A stretch of DNA of 64,000 nucleotides from Ptychodera flava (taxonomy: Eukaryota > Hemichordata > Enteropneusta > Ptychoderidae). Position 1 is the first letter of the stretch; each line of letters begins with the position of its first letter. This document shows positions 23,897-37,128 of this stretch, one piece after another. The translations under genes and the position numbers were made by a program. The DNA lies in NCBI RefSeq assembly GCF_041260155.1, contig NC_091935.1:7865501-7929500 (forward strand). Reading direction: 5' to 3'. The notes under the pieces were generated by a model. It ran no database searches. It saw nothing but the letters and a program-made list of their open reading frames with translations, and was not told where the DNA came from.

Positions 23897-25289
23897 ATTT
23901 CACCGTACCTTCTGCCTGTTTACAGTGAATTGAAAGTTCAGCTGTAGAGAGAAATAAGTACACATTAGGTTTAATTAAATCTTTACTATGCATAATCGGC
24001 ACCTCACAAAATAGTATTACAAAGTGGTACACTTATTTTTCTGAATCATGAAATTATGGAATTTATTCTAGCTTTAAGCATGGAAAATATTTATTGGATA
24101 ATACATTCGCCAAAGAATACTTAATCAACCTCATTTCATCACTGCTATCACTGACCAAACAGACTCAGCGAACTTATATGAATTTGAATTTGAATTTCAG
24201 ATATCGCAAAATCTCTAATTCCAAACTTTGAACGGTGACCCCTCGATTGTTATTGTCGATTTAGTAAGAGAATGGTTTAAAGTTTCATTCAGGAACGTTT
24301 CAGCAAAAAGTTTAAGATTTTCAGTTTCGACGCGCATTTTACCTTTAACTGACATTGCACCACAGGATGAGGTTTTATCAACTAAGGAGGTATAGACCTT
24401 TTCTCGGTTATCCCACAATGCATTGCAGTGACTTTATCAAACACCGCATATAAGCTAAAAAAATTGAAAACATGCCTATTTGTATAGTACAACGGATTGT
24501 TATAGAAGAATGACACAAATTTGCAATACCAAATAATGCCCAGTATATAATCTATCCATCAGCGACGAAAATATAGGTCAGGGTGTAATCTGCCATAGAG
24601 TTCTATGAGTAACCACAGTCACTCGTGGTCTATTCAGCTCTGGGACTATTGCCCCCATAGACGTGTGTATATCCCGGCGGTGGCAGTCTCTGGACGGGTG
24701 GGTACCCACGCTCGTTAGCAGAGTTTGAAATGTACCCCCTTTCCCAGAATTTTACTCTGAAAAACACCCCGTTTTTTGGGAAAATCTGGGAGAAAATCAC
24801 TGCGAAAAACACCCCCGTTTTTCCGATATCTGGAAGATTTTACCTAAATGTTTGCCAAGACATTTGAATACCATTATTTACCAATTTCAAAGCAAGTGTG
24901 CTGACTCTTGGTAAAAAGGGAACACATAATACACTAGCTTAGCATGGGTTGACTTTGTGTTTGATGTGCACAGTAACAGACTGCCTTGTTCAATGTATGC
25001 TTAGTAACATAATGAAAACTTGAAATACAGTGATCGTTCAATGTTTTGTCTTCACCATATGTTCATCAGTCACACTCATATACAATCACTTTCTGATCCA
25101 TTTTGATCTTGTATCCGTTGATGGCTCTTGAGCTATTAGACATCATCCGTCATCTGTAGCTGCAAAAACAAACAAAAAATCCTTTTGTAGAAAAATCACT
25201 TGTAGCTAAGGGAAATTTGCCACCAGCAACAACCATTTCTTTCACTGAATTTCAGCAAAGATTGGATAAATAGTACTCTCCTGCTTTCA
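23897..25289. other. Dispersed repeat fragments
   Basis: 24260-24420 contains a block ending CGCGCATTTTACCTTTAA that resembles 43950-43985. 24640-24830 is a C/G-homopolymer-rich region with repeated AAAACACCCC blocks. No gene recognised. Confidence 0.4.
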
Positions 25290-25590
25290 GGTAACTATCT
25301 ATCTAATACTACAATCTCAACTGTTAATACAACTATATGTACTACAAAACACTACATGTAAATGTCAGTACAATAAACCGGGGTACAATCTACTGAATAA
25401 CAGTTAATTCAACTAGAAATACTTCTTAGTACAAAACACCACATGCAACTTTTATTACAATAACCTGAACAGATAATCTACCAAATAAATGACAACCAAC
25501 CCAAAGAGAAATACTACAACTACAAAACACCTCATGCAAGTGTTAGTACAATCTATAAAATGACAACTGGTTCAACTAGAAATAACGGTA
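25290..25590 (+). repeat. Tandem repeat, 75-90 bp units
   Basis: Three to four diverged units, each containing ACTACAAAACACYWCATGCAA, a GTACAAT block and ATAACAGTTAATTCAACTAGAAATA-like sequence. Confidence 0.6.
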
Positions 25591-25667
25591 GGCATTCTCA
25601 TGTTGATTCGCTGACTTGAGTTGACCAGCGATGCCTTACAACTTGTAAGCTAGTAGCTATGGACCAA

Positions 25668-25787
25668 GCTGTGATATCGCAGTGGTGTTGTGGCGTCTAT
25701 CGAACGCGCTCGGGTCAAGGGTCATCGCCACAGACCTTGGCCCGAGCGCATTCGATAGACGCCACAGCACCGCTGCGATATCACAGC
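25668..25787. repeat. 120-bp fold-back element with flanking direct repeats
   Basis: Near-perfect inverted arms starting GCTGTGATATCGCAG. CTATGGACCAA occurs directly before the left arm (25657-25667) and 2 bp after the right arm (25790-25800), suggesting an 11-bp target-site duplication. Confidence 0.75.
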
Positions 25788-25821
25788 CACTATGGACCAA
25801 ACAGCACAGCTAGCTACATTT

Positions 25822-25966
25822 TTGCTGCGGATCCGTAGCCCTACCACTCCCTTTGCTGGTTGTGTTGGGGGAGTCCCCCCAACACAGCCAGCAAAGAGAG
25901 TGGTAGGGCTACGAATCCCCCAACACAACCAGCAAAGGGAGTGGTAGGGCTACGGATCCGCAGCAA
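25822..25966. repeat. Complex palindrome with a duplicated inverted arm
   Basis: The left arm TTGCTGCGGATCCGTAGCCC is matched by two inverse copies: one adjacent (25876-25920) and one at the right end (25921-25966), separated by CCCCCAACACA. It looks like a fold-back with a partially duplicated arm. Confidence 0.75.
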
Positions 25967-26997
25967 GCTGTACATTTATTAATTTATGCGTTTCGCTAAG
26001 TTTTTGAAAAGACTTACTTGACTCGGAGAACTCACTTAAATTCCAACATTTGAATCACTTCTGGAATCACTGTGTGTACTCCAGGTACACATCCACAATA
26101 ACCGCATCTCAAACTGTCATTTTCACTGACAAATTCCATGCAATTTCTGCACAGGTTTTGCATCTCCCGCGAAGAACACCTCTACCATCGACCGCCATAT
26201 TGCTAGTCATACAGGAAGTTGTTGTTGGATGTTGAATTAGCTATCTCCCCCCCCCCCCGGTAATACAGCGTATCAATTCATAAAACACAAGAACAAAGTT
26301 AACCATCACAGGGACGGTCACTGGATTTCTAAACAGCCAGAACATACTAAATTTTAATCGAACTGATTTGAGGGGTGGGCACGTAGTTACAATCACCTCC
26401 ACGATATGATGTACGATTCTCCCGGGACGGTTCTGGATCATCAGTGATTGTGGAGTAACGAACCCTGCGTGTACCCTACGGCTAAAAAGTTCTTTATCAT
26501 ATACCTACATTCACGTGCCAGTGTAAAGCTATGGAAGAAAGCACCCTCAGATCCGTGCATTTTTTTACGTATCACGCCCCGGCCCGGTGCCCAAATATGG
26601 GCAATCGCGAGCATTTCTGAACTATCTCGATTCTGGTTACTACGCGCGTTGCTATCCGCAAACGTTCCATTCGTACACAAAGCCAGCGCGAGATTAGGAA
26701 AACGTCTGCTCGCTCAGATCGTAGATGCGCGTGGTGACAGTGGAGCAGCGCAGGGGATATCGGCGTTTATTTCTAAATTCTAGTGAAATCCTGTGTATAC
26801 TAAGTGTGTGCCTGTTCAGCATAAATTACAAGAAACTGAGATCACGCTTTTGTCCTTCTAACACCTAAATTTCAGCCTGGATCTCTGTTGGTCACGTAAT
26901 TGTACGGATGTTGCTTTGCGCGTTCTGGAATTCTGCAGGTAAACAAATGACGTCATTATGTATGTCAATCCGCGACGGGAAGCGGTCATCGTATTTA

Positions 26998-29469
26998 GGG
27001 AGCATTCGTTATTTACGGGGAAGGGGGGGTTGGTGGAAATCAGGGGGGTTGACTTTTACAAAACCGCTTTTTAGGGGGGGGGTTAAATTTTACAATCAAT
27101 GATTGAAGGGGGGTCAAATTTTACAAAGGTTTGTACTGAGTTATGGAAAACAAAATTGACTTTGGAATTACACCGAAATGTTGCTTGTGTAACCGATGTT
27201 TCGAGACGGCAGAATAATAACTGACCGAAGCTCAGCCAAATTTATTACTCTAGCAGGGCCAACAAGTCCGAGACTGGCGTTAACCTCTCTAGAGCAGCAA
27301 CAGAGCATGTAGCCCTGAGTGCAGGTCTGTGTGTTCCTGGCGTATACGGCCTCCACCACAGCCCTGCAACGGTCTGAGGAGATAACTCGGGTCTCTGCAG
27401 CGAGATTCAAAATGGGGATCTCCATGGGTAAACAACTTGTCGAGTATGTTATGTTTCAGAAAATGAGCGGTTTTGGACGTTAGGAGAAGTCGATCGCATC
27501 TTTTCTGGGATTGGTTAGGAGGTAAAGGTAGGCAGGGAAAGGATTTTGCCCCAATAGAGCAGAATTTCGGCCAAAAAGACCCTTTAATCTTCATTGCGGT
27601 CCAGATCCAGGCCGCAGAGACCTCAAGTCTGTTCAAAGACCATTGCAGGGCTTTGGTAGAGGCCATATAATGCTGGGAACACACGTGCACACACCTGTAC
27701 GCAGGGCTACACAGCATGGGGCATGAAATGAGGAACCAATAACACACAGTCATATAATGTAACAAACAACTTCTGTATATTACTATATTGTGTCAAATAT
27801 CGGGGTCTACATATAAAATAGTAAAACCGTACTTCAAAACTATAAATATTAGTCCATGGTAACAGTAACCGTACTGATCGACCTCCTGACGGCAGGAGTT
27901 GAACACACTTTCAGAACAAAACTCTGTTCAAACCCTTTCTAAATGCTTAACAATTTCTATGGAAAACTTAACGTTACCGCAGAGGTACCTTAGACTTGAC
28001 CACGCGGCTGGGAAACACAAATAGTTCACACGCGACTTTAACTAATGTTCGATGATGAGCACAATTGTAAGTCCCCTGTAATGTCTGCACATGAAAGTCG
28101 GCGACAACACACGCAATTCACTGCTAAGCAGCGTCCAGCTCAGCTACCACGGGAGCAGCCATCTTAGATCTTTTGTTTACTTCCGGTCTGAAGTCTTCCT
28201 CTGCTAACTCCGCGCATCGACAAAAGTTCAGTGGAACGATCATAAATAATGTTCTCATGACAATCTCAGACATTTGACTGAACTCATAAACGGAATAAAG
28301 TTCACAGTTAACACATAATTTGCTGCAGAAAGATCAGCTTTCAACTTGTGGTGATATTATCATCTTAGCGTGCAGTGCGTATATTGCAAATATACGGCAC
28401 GGCTTTCACTTGTGTGAGCAATGTTCATTCCATCGACTAAAGTAGAGGATGGCGTAGGGTTTAAATAAACAGTCCGATCCGCATAAAATTCGATCTCTGC
28501 CACTCACCGGTTTCTTTACATATCTGCTGACTTTAGTAAGACTCAAAATAGAGAAATATCTGACTTAAAAAGCACACGCTGACACTCAACCTTCCAGTGC
28601 CAGTGCAGCATGCAACGTACAACACTCTCTGGAAAGTTCCCGTCTTGGACTCCCTAGGTATACAGTGATAACACACAAGAGCTCCCAGGCAAAATAGAAA
28701 ATACACAGGTCCTCCATACATAATCTATGAAAAGCTATGAATAATTTCTTTTAAATACAAAACTAGCTAAATCTGTGTATTTATAGACTCTTGATTATTG
28801 ATATTAATGTACTTGATAAGACTAGGGTAGTTGCCAGTGCATGTGTGAGCAAGAAATTTGATTTTGGAATTTCACCGAATTGTTATTTCACTATCTTGTC
28901 AGAGGAAACTATGAATAATTTTTTTCCATTACAAAACTAGTAAAATCTGTGTATTTGTGTACGCTTGATTATTGATATTAATTTACTTGATTAGACTAGG
29001 GTGGTAACAAGTGGATGTTTGTGCAAGAAACTTGATTTTGAAATGTCACCGAAATGTTGATTCACTATCTTGTCTATATGGAAACTATGAATAATTTTTT
29101 TCCAATATAAAACTAGGTAAATCTGTGTATTTATGTACTCTTGATTATTGATATTAGTGTACTTGATTAGACTAGAGCGATTACAAGTTCATGTGTGTGC
29201 AAAAAATTTGATTTTGGCATTTCACCAAAAATGTTGATTCTCTAGTATGTGAGAAAACTTTTCAGCCTGGGGCCGCAGGGTGCGAAGGGTTAATGAATCA
29301 AATCTGATGAAATTTTTTTTCATGGGGGGGGGGGGTGTTTCACATTTTACAATTGATGAATTGAGGGGGGTCAAATTTTAGAAATTTGATTTGGAGGGGG
29401 GTCGCTTTTTACGTTTCATTTGTCGCTCAAATTCCACCGCCCCCCTCCCCGTAAATAACGAATGCTCCC
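26998..29469. mobile_element. Harbinger-like element P2 with 1.1-kb cargo
   Basis: Terminal inverted repeats begin GGGAGCATTCGTTATTTACG at both ends, flanked by TTA (26995-26997 and 29470-29472). G-rich subterminal blocks are followed by about 1.1 kb (27168-28290) nearly identical to P3 at 51230-52325. The cargo contains an internal inverted repeat (about 27305-27420 against 27600-27725). It also holds a promoter-like segment near 28150-28190 with a CCATCTT (YY1-type) and a TTCCGG (ETS-type) motif. Three satellite monomers follow (28740-29240). No transposase ORF is visible; open frames in the cargo are not supported. Confidence 0.8.
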
Positions 29470-29592
29470 TTATGAAAAACTGACACAAATGACGATAATT
29501 ATTTTATATCGCACGCATTTTTATCTCCTAAACAATGTTGAATATTATGTATACTACATATTAATCATTCCATAAGGTATATGATAATACCT

Positions 29593-29706
29593 TTACGGCC
29601 CTAATACGGCTTTTGCGGTCCTTGGTCGTACGGCGTACGGGCCCTTGCACGCTCGGGCCCTTCCGCCGTACGACCTCGGGCCGCAAAAGTCGTATCAGGG
29701 CCGTAA
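29593..29706. repeat. GC-rich 114-bp palindrome
   Basis: Arms begin TTACGGCCCTAATACG and end with the complement; the centre has GGGCCCTTGCACGCTCGGGCCC. A partial extra copy of the outer arm follows at 29710-29736. The base composition is far more GC-rich than the flanks. Confidence 0.8.
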
Positions 29707-29854
29707 TAAGCTTTACGGCCCTGATACGGCTTTTGCGATTGCCCATATTTTGGGGCAGCGGGACGGGGCGTGATACGTAAAAAAAATGCACGAATCTGAG
29801 GGCGCTTTCTCCCATAGCTTTACACAGGCACGTGAATGTAGGTATATGATAAAG

Positions 29855-30675
29855 ATTAATGCGTAACGTATGCTTTGTATAATCTGGCGCGCACTGCATC
29901 ATAGAACCAGTAAAAGAACTGCAGGAAGGGAGTTCACTGACGCTACATACAGTGGCGGGAGTAGGCTATATCTGTTGACTGTTCAACCTGTTCAAAATTG
30001 ATTCTTGACATGGAGGTTGTTCATGAAAGGCAAATAAGTTAATGTGTTACTTCCAAGATGAGACTGAGCTGGTTTCAATTGTACGATTAAACATGAGAAA
30101 GATTGGCCGTGCATTTAGGTCTAGACTGAATACAATGAAACGGCACAGAAATCCAAATTGCAAATAAAAGATGAAGATAATGTAAGCAGTAAAAGTGACC
30201 ATGCACTAGCTGAACACACATCACGGAGTCATCTATGGACGTGGAGATTTGCTCTATACACCTCTAAAACCAAGGTCTGTCAACACAGAATTCAGAAATG
30301 GAGAGGCAAACCGACGAATCGCGAGGTTTGGTTTCTCACAGGCGTACCGCGGTTTCTTATTCGTATAATTTAAGCAGATAATGAAGTATGAACAGCCATA
30401 ATCTACGGGCTGACAACTGACAATAGAAAGCAAAGTTAAAACATCTTTCATTCATATTTCTATGTTAATATTTCCCAGGGTATTTATTCATCTGCTGCTG
30501 GAATAATGGTAAGATATCAACAAAAAAGCTACTGCACAGCATAAACTGAATGTTTACAAAAATAACACAAGCGGCTAAATTTACCTACGCTAAAGCCTGA
30601 CAGGACAAGACAAACTTTGTCGAATGGCTATGGCAATGTGTTAATAAGACAGGCATTATTGTGATGCAATTATTC
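29855..30675. other. No recognised feature
   Basis: Spacer before copy B; no gene or repeat recognised. Short open frames have no motif. Confidence 0.4.
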
Positions 30676-31418
30676 AGGAAAATAATGTGCAGGAAATCAC
30701 TTCTGTATCCTGAAAATTTTTTGTACACCAAAACAAGAAGAGATTGGTTTTCATAAGCAACTTACCCCTCTGTGTTTTGTAAAAAATACATTAAACCCCT
30801 CTGGTTTTCAAATATCAGATGAGTCAATCTGGAACTGCTTGCCCAAGGTGGCCATAATAACTGGACATTTCATCGTTATACATATTTCACTTATAAAGCA
30901 TGTGTTGATATGTAAAACCCCGGTACTTCGACATGATTTGCGAATCAAACATAGCCCAACGTATCCAGTCTAACCTTCCCCAAGAGATAAAATCTATTGT
31001 GGTTCGAAAGTCATCTCATCGATTCTAACATCCTTTCGCGATCTGTACCTTCGTAGAGTGCTTTTTCAATATGATAGCCCTAGCCCATTCTTCCTACGAG
31101 GAAATGGATATAGACCAGTTGCTTTATGAAGAGTCTTTGTTCATTTGTGCAGACTAGTTATATCAAAAGGGCGATGTTTCAACCTGGACTCTCAATAAGG
31201 ATAGCAAGTGCAAGTGCATTGGGTGTATAAGAGTTAGAAAAACTCGATACACACGACTGTACACCGGCAGCATTTTAAGAAATAGTGTGCCTACCTTCAA
31301 GCGCCTGAAATATTTGTTAATCACTTTGTTGGCAGGCGTCGAGTACTGGATATCACCAGACCTTAGCTGACCTTTCAAGGAAGCATGTGTAAAATTAACA
31401 CGAAGGGTGTATTTGCTC

Positions 31419-31565
31419 AATCTGATTAAAATCAGATGTAGAGTAAGGCGACGTCTATACTTACGCGGTATTCTCTTGCTGTCGCGTCTCACTACAGGCG
31501 ACTGCAAGAGAATACGGCGTAAGTATAGACGTCGCCGTACTCGACATGTTATTTTAATCAGATTG
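31419..31565. repeat. Palindromic fold-back (copy B)
   Basis: Orthologous to 764-905. The arms pair over about 65 bp, and the tip TTGCTGTCG...CGACTGCAA pairs better here than in copy A. Confidence 0.8.
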
Positions 31566-32439
31566 GCATTGGCTTAGCTTTTTCACTATTACGCCCGCAA
31601 TAGTGCACTTAACTCCCATCTGCTGTCGATGTTTAGTTTGATATTTTGGCATTTTCTCAAAATACAGAGCTAAACCACTTCAAAATGTTGTTGTATCGAT
31701 TACTTCTACTAAGTCAGCTAAAAGTGGGAGCAGTCGCGCGACCTTGGCTGCCATATTGATTTTTAAACTATTCAGTTAAATTCAGACAAATCTTCTTCTA
31801 CAGAACCGATAGACCATTTGAATTGAAATTTGTGAGGTCATTATCAGTTGGAGTGGTATCAAGTTTGTAAAAGTGTTCAAATCGGTCCATCGCTTTGGCA
31901 GCTATTTTAGAAAAACTTACCAAAACCATACATACAATCGTCTTCATTAAATCCAACTCACCGAATGGATTAATATGGCATCAAAATTTCTTGACAAATT
32001 TTTGAGATGATCCTAAATGACCCATGACCTAGTATCACATAACTCAGTAATTACAAGCGCTAGAGGTTTTAGGTTTTGTTGGTGTTGGTGTTGATCACTA
32101 TTATACCAGACTCGTTTGTCCAAATGTAAATGACCTTGGATGATGTTCGACCTACTTTCACGTGTCTCATTAACTACAGGTGTTGAGTGTTTGTTTATTT
32201 TGCATCTTGACTATTTCGCAACAAAAGATTAAACCGGACGATTTGGCCAAAATTGAAGAAATTTACTATAGACAGAAAAATCCAATCAAAGGTTTGTGTT
32301 TCAAATGCCCCCTAACGAACTAACAATGCGTTCAAATCCCCCTCGAAGGCGGGTCACCTGTAACCACAAAGCATTTTGAAGTGTCATGAAATTTCACAAA
32401 TGTCTTTTGCTCACCAAAAGATTTTATATACTATACATG

Positions 32440-32880
32440 GCAATCTATAACAAAGCTGTGAATATTTTTTTAATTATAAAAATTACAATATTTGTATTTT
32501 CACAGATGTTTGTTCATTGATATAAATGCTCTTGTTAACAAATGAATACGTGTGCATGAAATTTGATTTTTTGAATTTCACCGAATTGGCTATACACAAT
32601 ACACGGGAGTCTGTGAAAAAAAAGCTGTGAATAATTTTTACCTATATAAAACTTGCAATATCTGTGCATATATAGACCTTGGATTACTTACATAATTGTC
32701 CTTCATTATAATAGAGTGGTTACAAGTGTATACGTGTGCAAGAAATGTGACTTTGGAATCTCATCGAAAAGGTTGAATCACTCACTATACATTGAAGTCT
32801 ATAAGAAAACTATATTTTTTTTTACAATACAATACATAACTAACTTAACCTGTGCCTTCATAAGTGTTTGACAATTGAAA
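32440..32880. repeat. Satellite-like tandem repeat (copy B)
   Basis: Equivalent of the array at 2560-2960 and the same monomer of about 160-170 bp; small indels distinguish the two. Confidence 0.7.
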
Positions 32881-34252
32881 CAGATGTACTTTGAATTCGG
32901 TCAAAGGTCTGGATGTTGGATAAAATGTCTGCATTCCGATTTTCCTTGTTGTGAAATGAACAATGGAACACGTACTCAGTCTGTTTAGTGTGTTCTTTCA
33001 CCGGGAGTTCGGCGAGGAGACCCCATTACTGTCTATAATTGCTTTGAAATATTCCTAGTATATATTAAAGATATAAAGTGTGACAATATAGAGCTAAAAT
33101 GCACCTTATGGAGATGATATCATCTGTTTTTGAATAATATTGTTCAAGTTGTGATTACTTTATCTTCTTTAACGATTTGCATCAAATTTATTGTAGGTCG
33201 CCAACAGATTCATTTATTTAAGTAGGTTTGAAAATAGAGATTCGACTTTACTTCAAGAGTTTCATTGTTTATGATGGAGAAAGTAAATCATTTATTTGCA
33301 ATTTAAAGCACACTAGGTTAACATAAAAGAAATAGGGAGACTGTTCGATGTTTTCAAGACGCTGTATCACAGTAATATCATTGTTTAAGCTGTCTCAATT
33401 TTGTAAACTTTGTTTTGACTGCAATTAAATGTCAATTAAGAGAATGGCGTTTCTTTTGTATCAGCATTCTTTTCTGAAATATCTTATCGATACACTTTCG
33501 TAACTCTTGTGATTCAGACTGAAGCAATATTCGACAATCGACTGCAAGCTCTTTTTGTTTATTTTTAATTAAAAATTATAAAAAGAATACATAGACTAAA
33601 CATATTATGTTACATGTTCTGAAAACGTCGCGGAAGAACCCCTAATGTAAGTGATACCTCTTATATAGACCGTGGGAAAAATTCAAACCCGCGAGAAATG
33701 CATTGAAAAGCATACAAACGCTCATAAATGCAGGCAACTGACAAATATTCGAGATCATATAATATCTACCTCCTGGATTACTTCATAAATTACAAAATTA
33801 TATGTGTCAGGTATTGGCAAAAGACAACGATACAGCATAAATCTTGCCGATTTGCCGAACTGCTCTTCAATAATGCTGTTCCTCTCACATTGGAAACGAT
33901 TTTTATTTTTAGAAGTAGATAAACATATAAATTCTGATTAATCTGGATCTATAACGTTCTTTCTCAAGCTTGCATTTGTAGAGAAATTAAAAAGAACAAC
34001 TCGATTCCAACGACTATACCATTCTTTCTGTTAAAAATATTTGTTTCCTTGAAGGATCAGTAGGAAAGTTCGAAACTTAATACTACACTATGATTTTTTC
34101 ATATTATATCACTCCATACAACCCTAACAAGCTTAACAAGGTGTTTTAATTTTTTGACATCTTTTGACAAAATGTACACAGATATTAGCTTATCAACGGA
34201 GACTGCATTTTCTACTGCATTACATTTTCCGGGAGAATATTGCCATTAATTG

Positions 34253-37094
34253 TTATACGGTTATACTCTTATCAGAAGAGATCGGCACACTTAATCCGCC
34301 GGTGGTGTTGCGATGTACTTATCGTCAACCCTGAAATATATAGAGAGGCCTGACCTTCAAACCAGTGGCATCGAAGATCTATGGATACAACTCAACTTCA
34401 CAAACTCAAAACCATTCCTCCTCGGTACCATATACAGGCCTCCAGATTCCACCGCCGCATGGTTTACTACTTTTGAATCTACGTTGGACCGAGTGATCAG
34501 CGAAAATTTTGAAATAATTATCGTGGGTGACTTTAACGTAGACATCTTAACTGAAAGTAGAAATTGTAAAGAATGGACATCAATTTGTAGTTCATTTGGG
34601 TTGGTAAATATGATAAACTCACCCACAAGGGTGATGAATAATTCTAGTACTTGTATTGATCATATTTTGACGACAGACCCTGAAAAGATAATTCATACTG
34701 GCGTAGCGTGTATTGGATTAAGCGATCACTTCCCTGCTTATATTATTAGACAAACTTCAAGCAAATCTATTGGTAAAGGCAAACACACAATTAAATACAG
34801 ATGTACAAAGAAATTTGAGTCGGAAACATTTTGTAGAGATCTTGCAGAAGTTCCATGGTCAATTGTCAGCAGTTCTGATAATATAACTGATATGTTAGAC
34901 ACATGGAATAAGTTATTTCTAGGTGTTGTGAACAAACATGCACCAATCAAAGAAAAACGTGTAAAATATCCAAAAATTCCAGAATGGTGGAATGAGGATA
35001 TTGAACTCTCAATCAAGATTAGAGATAATCACAAACAAAATAAATCATTTGAATTATAGAAGAAATGGAGAAATAAAGTCACAGGTTTAATCAGGGCAGC
35101 TAAACGTGATTTTTACAATGGTATGTTGAATAACTGCTCAAACGATTTTTGGAAAGTTTTCAAACATCTCGTTCCACGCTCACAGTCACAGAATCCTACA
35201 TTTCTTATCAGAGAAGGTAATGAAATTTCTGATAATAAAGACATTGCTGACACTTTTAACAACATTTTCACAAATGTAGCTTCACAATACATAAAACAAG
35301 CAAACAACAACGATGACCTTCTAAACAAATTGACAAATTTTATAACAAAACACCTTCCGGATGATGCAAAATTCAATATACCATTGCCAAAAGATTCAGA
35401 CATTTTGAAATATCTTATGAATTTAAATTGTAACAAATCCACTGGTTTAGACGGCATCAGTTCAAGATTTTTGAAAATTGGCGCAGGTCAAATCACACCG
35501 AGTCTCACAGCTCTTTTTAATTATGTAATCACAACAAGTACTTTTCCAAGTCAATGGAAGTCCGCTAAAGTAACTCCTCTGTTCAAAAAGGGTATCAAAG
35601 ATAACATCTCAAATTACAGATCTATTTCAGTCCTTCCTGTTCTGTCAAAATTGTTAGAAAGACATGTACATAGTCATTTTTATAATTTTCTTTCATTTCA
35701 CAATTTACTGTCAGATAAACAATCCGGTTTTCGTACGTTTCACTCTTGTCAAACAGCTTTGACTAACATTCCCACTCATGGTACCAGGCAATCGATAGTG
35801 GAAATCTAATAGATGTTTTACTCGTTGATTTTAGAAAGGCCTTTGACCTAGTTCATCATGGTACTTTACTTAAGAAACTCAGACTTTATGGTTGTTCAGA
35901 GCAGACAATGGGCTTTTTCACTTCATACCCCGCAAACAGAACTCAGTTGGTGTCCTTCAATGGAACCCTGAGTGATTCTCTTCCTGTCAGTACAGGTGTA
36001 CCGCAGGGATCTATTTTAGGGCCCCTGTTGTTCCTACTTTTTATAAATGACCTCCCTCTGGCTTCTGAAAATTCTGATATGTATATGTATGCTGATGACA
36101 CAGCAGCTCAGGTGATCAGTCCCAAAATTAACGAAATTGAAACCAAGCTGAGCAGAGATATGAATCTGATCACACGGTGGTGCGATCAAAATTGCATGTG
36201 TGTTAATTCACAGAAAACTAAGGTTATTGTCATTAGTACAACGCAGAAGAAAGCCAGAACGAAAAATCACATCAATGTTATGTGTGGCAATGATCAGCTC
36301 GATTGTGTAACCCATGAAAAATTGTTGGGTGTAACCATTGACGACACCCTAAATTGGGAAAAGCAAGTAAATTCAGTTCGTAGTAAGGTAGCCTTTGAAT
36401 TGCTGCATCTGAAACGTATTCGTCCCTTTTTAACTCAGAGAGCTAAGATGATATTTTACAATTGTTTTATATTACCCCATTTTGACTATTTTTCTAACAT
36501 ATGGGGTCATTGTTCCAACAAACTTTTACTTCGTGTTGAAAGACTACAGAAAGCTGTAGCCAGAGTACTTATAGACTCAGATTTTAGCACTCCTAGTCGT
36601 AATTTATTCGACGTTTTAAACTGGTTACCATTTAGAGAAAGGATTGTTTTTAATGAATCAGTCTTGATGTACAAAGTAAAAAATAATTTAGCTCCTAAAT
36701 ATTTGAATGTTTTTAGAAGTGTCCAGAACGTCCACAGTCGTAGTACAAGATCTGTAGACAGAAATGAATTATATATTCCAAGACACAAAACTCAAATTTG
36801 TACGTATAGCGGTGTCAAAATATGGAATAGTTTACCAGCAGATGTCAAATTTTGCTCTACTCTTCACTCTTTTAAAACGAAATGTAAGTCTCATCTTTTG
36901 GGCAAAATGTAATTCTTAAGCCATTTTTGGCATTTTTTTTAATATTTTGTCGTCTGTTTCTTGCTGTCTTAATGTTTTGTTTTTCTCTGTTCTGTTTTTT
37001 ATATTCTTTAATGTACATATTGTATATTTCTTGCATCTCGATACTGTGTGAGAAGAGCCTTCGGCTCAACAGTCTATCGAGTTTAAATTAAGTC

Positions 37095-37128
<34 letters not shown>

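Larger units (their letters stand above)
26492..29854. mobile_element. Larger inverted-repeat unit enclosing element P2
   Basis: Arms of about 118 bp (26492-26608 and 29735-29854) are inverse copies: both hold CTTTATCATATACCTACATTCACGTGCC-type sequence and the motif TACGTATCACGCCCCG. The interior includes P2 and the GC-rich palindrome at 29593-29706. It could be an older TIR element into which P2 inserted, or two inverted fragments of one dispersed repeat. Confidence 0.55.

Noticed and set aside
27168..27765. Open frames in the P2 cargo (85 and 158 codons, minus strand)
   Set aside because: They lie in an inverted repeat inside a MITE, use non-conserved frames relative to P3, and carry no known motif.
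34357..35016. Minus-strand open frames across the LINE
   Set aside because: Shadows of the endonuclease coding frame on the plus strand.
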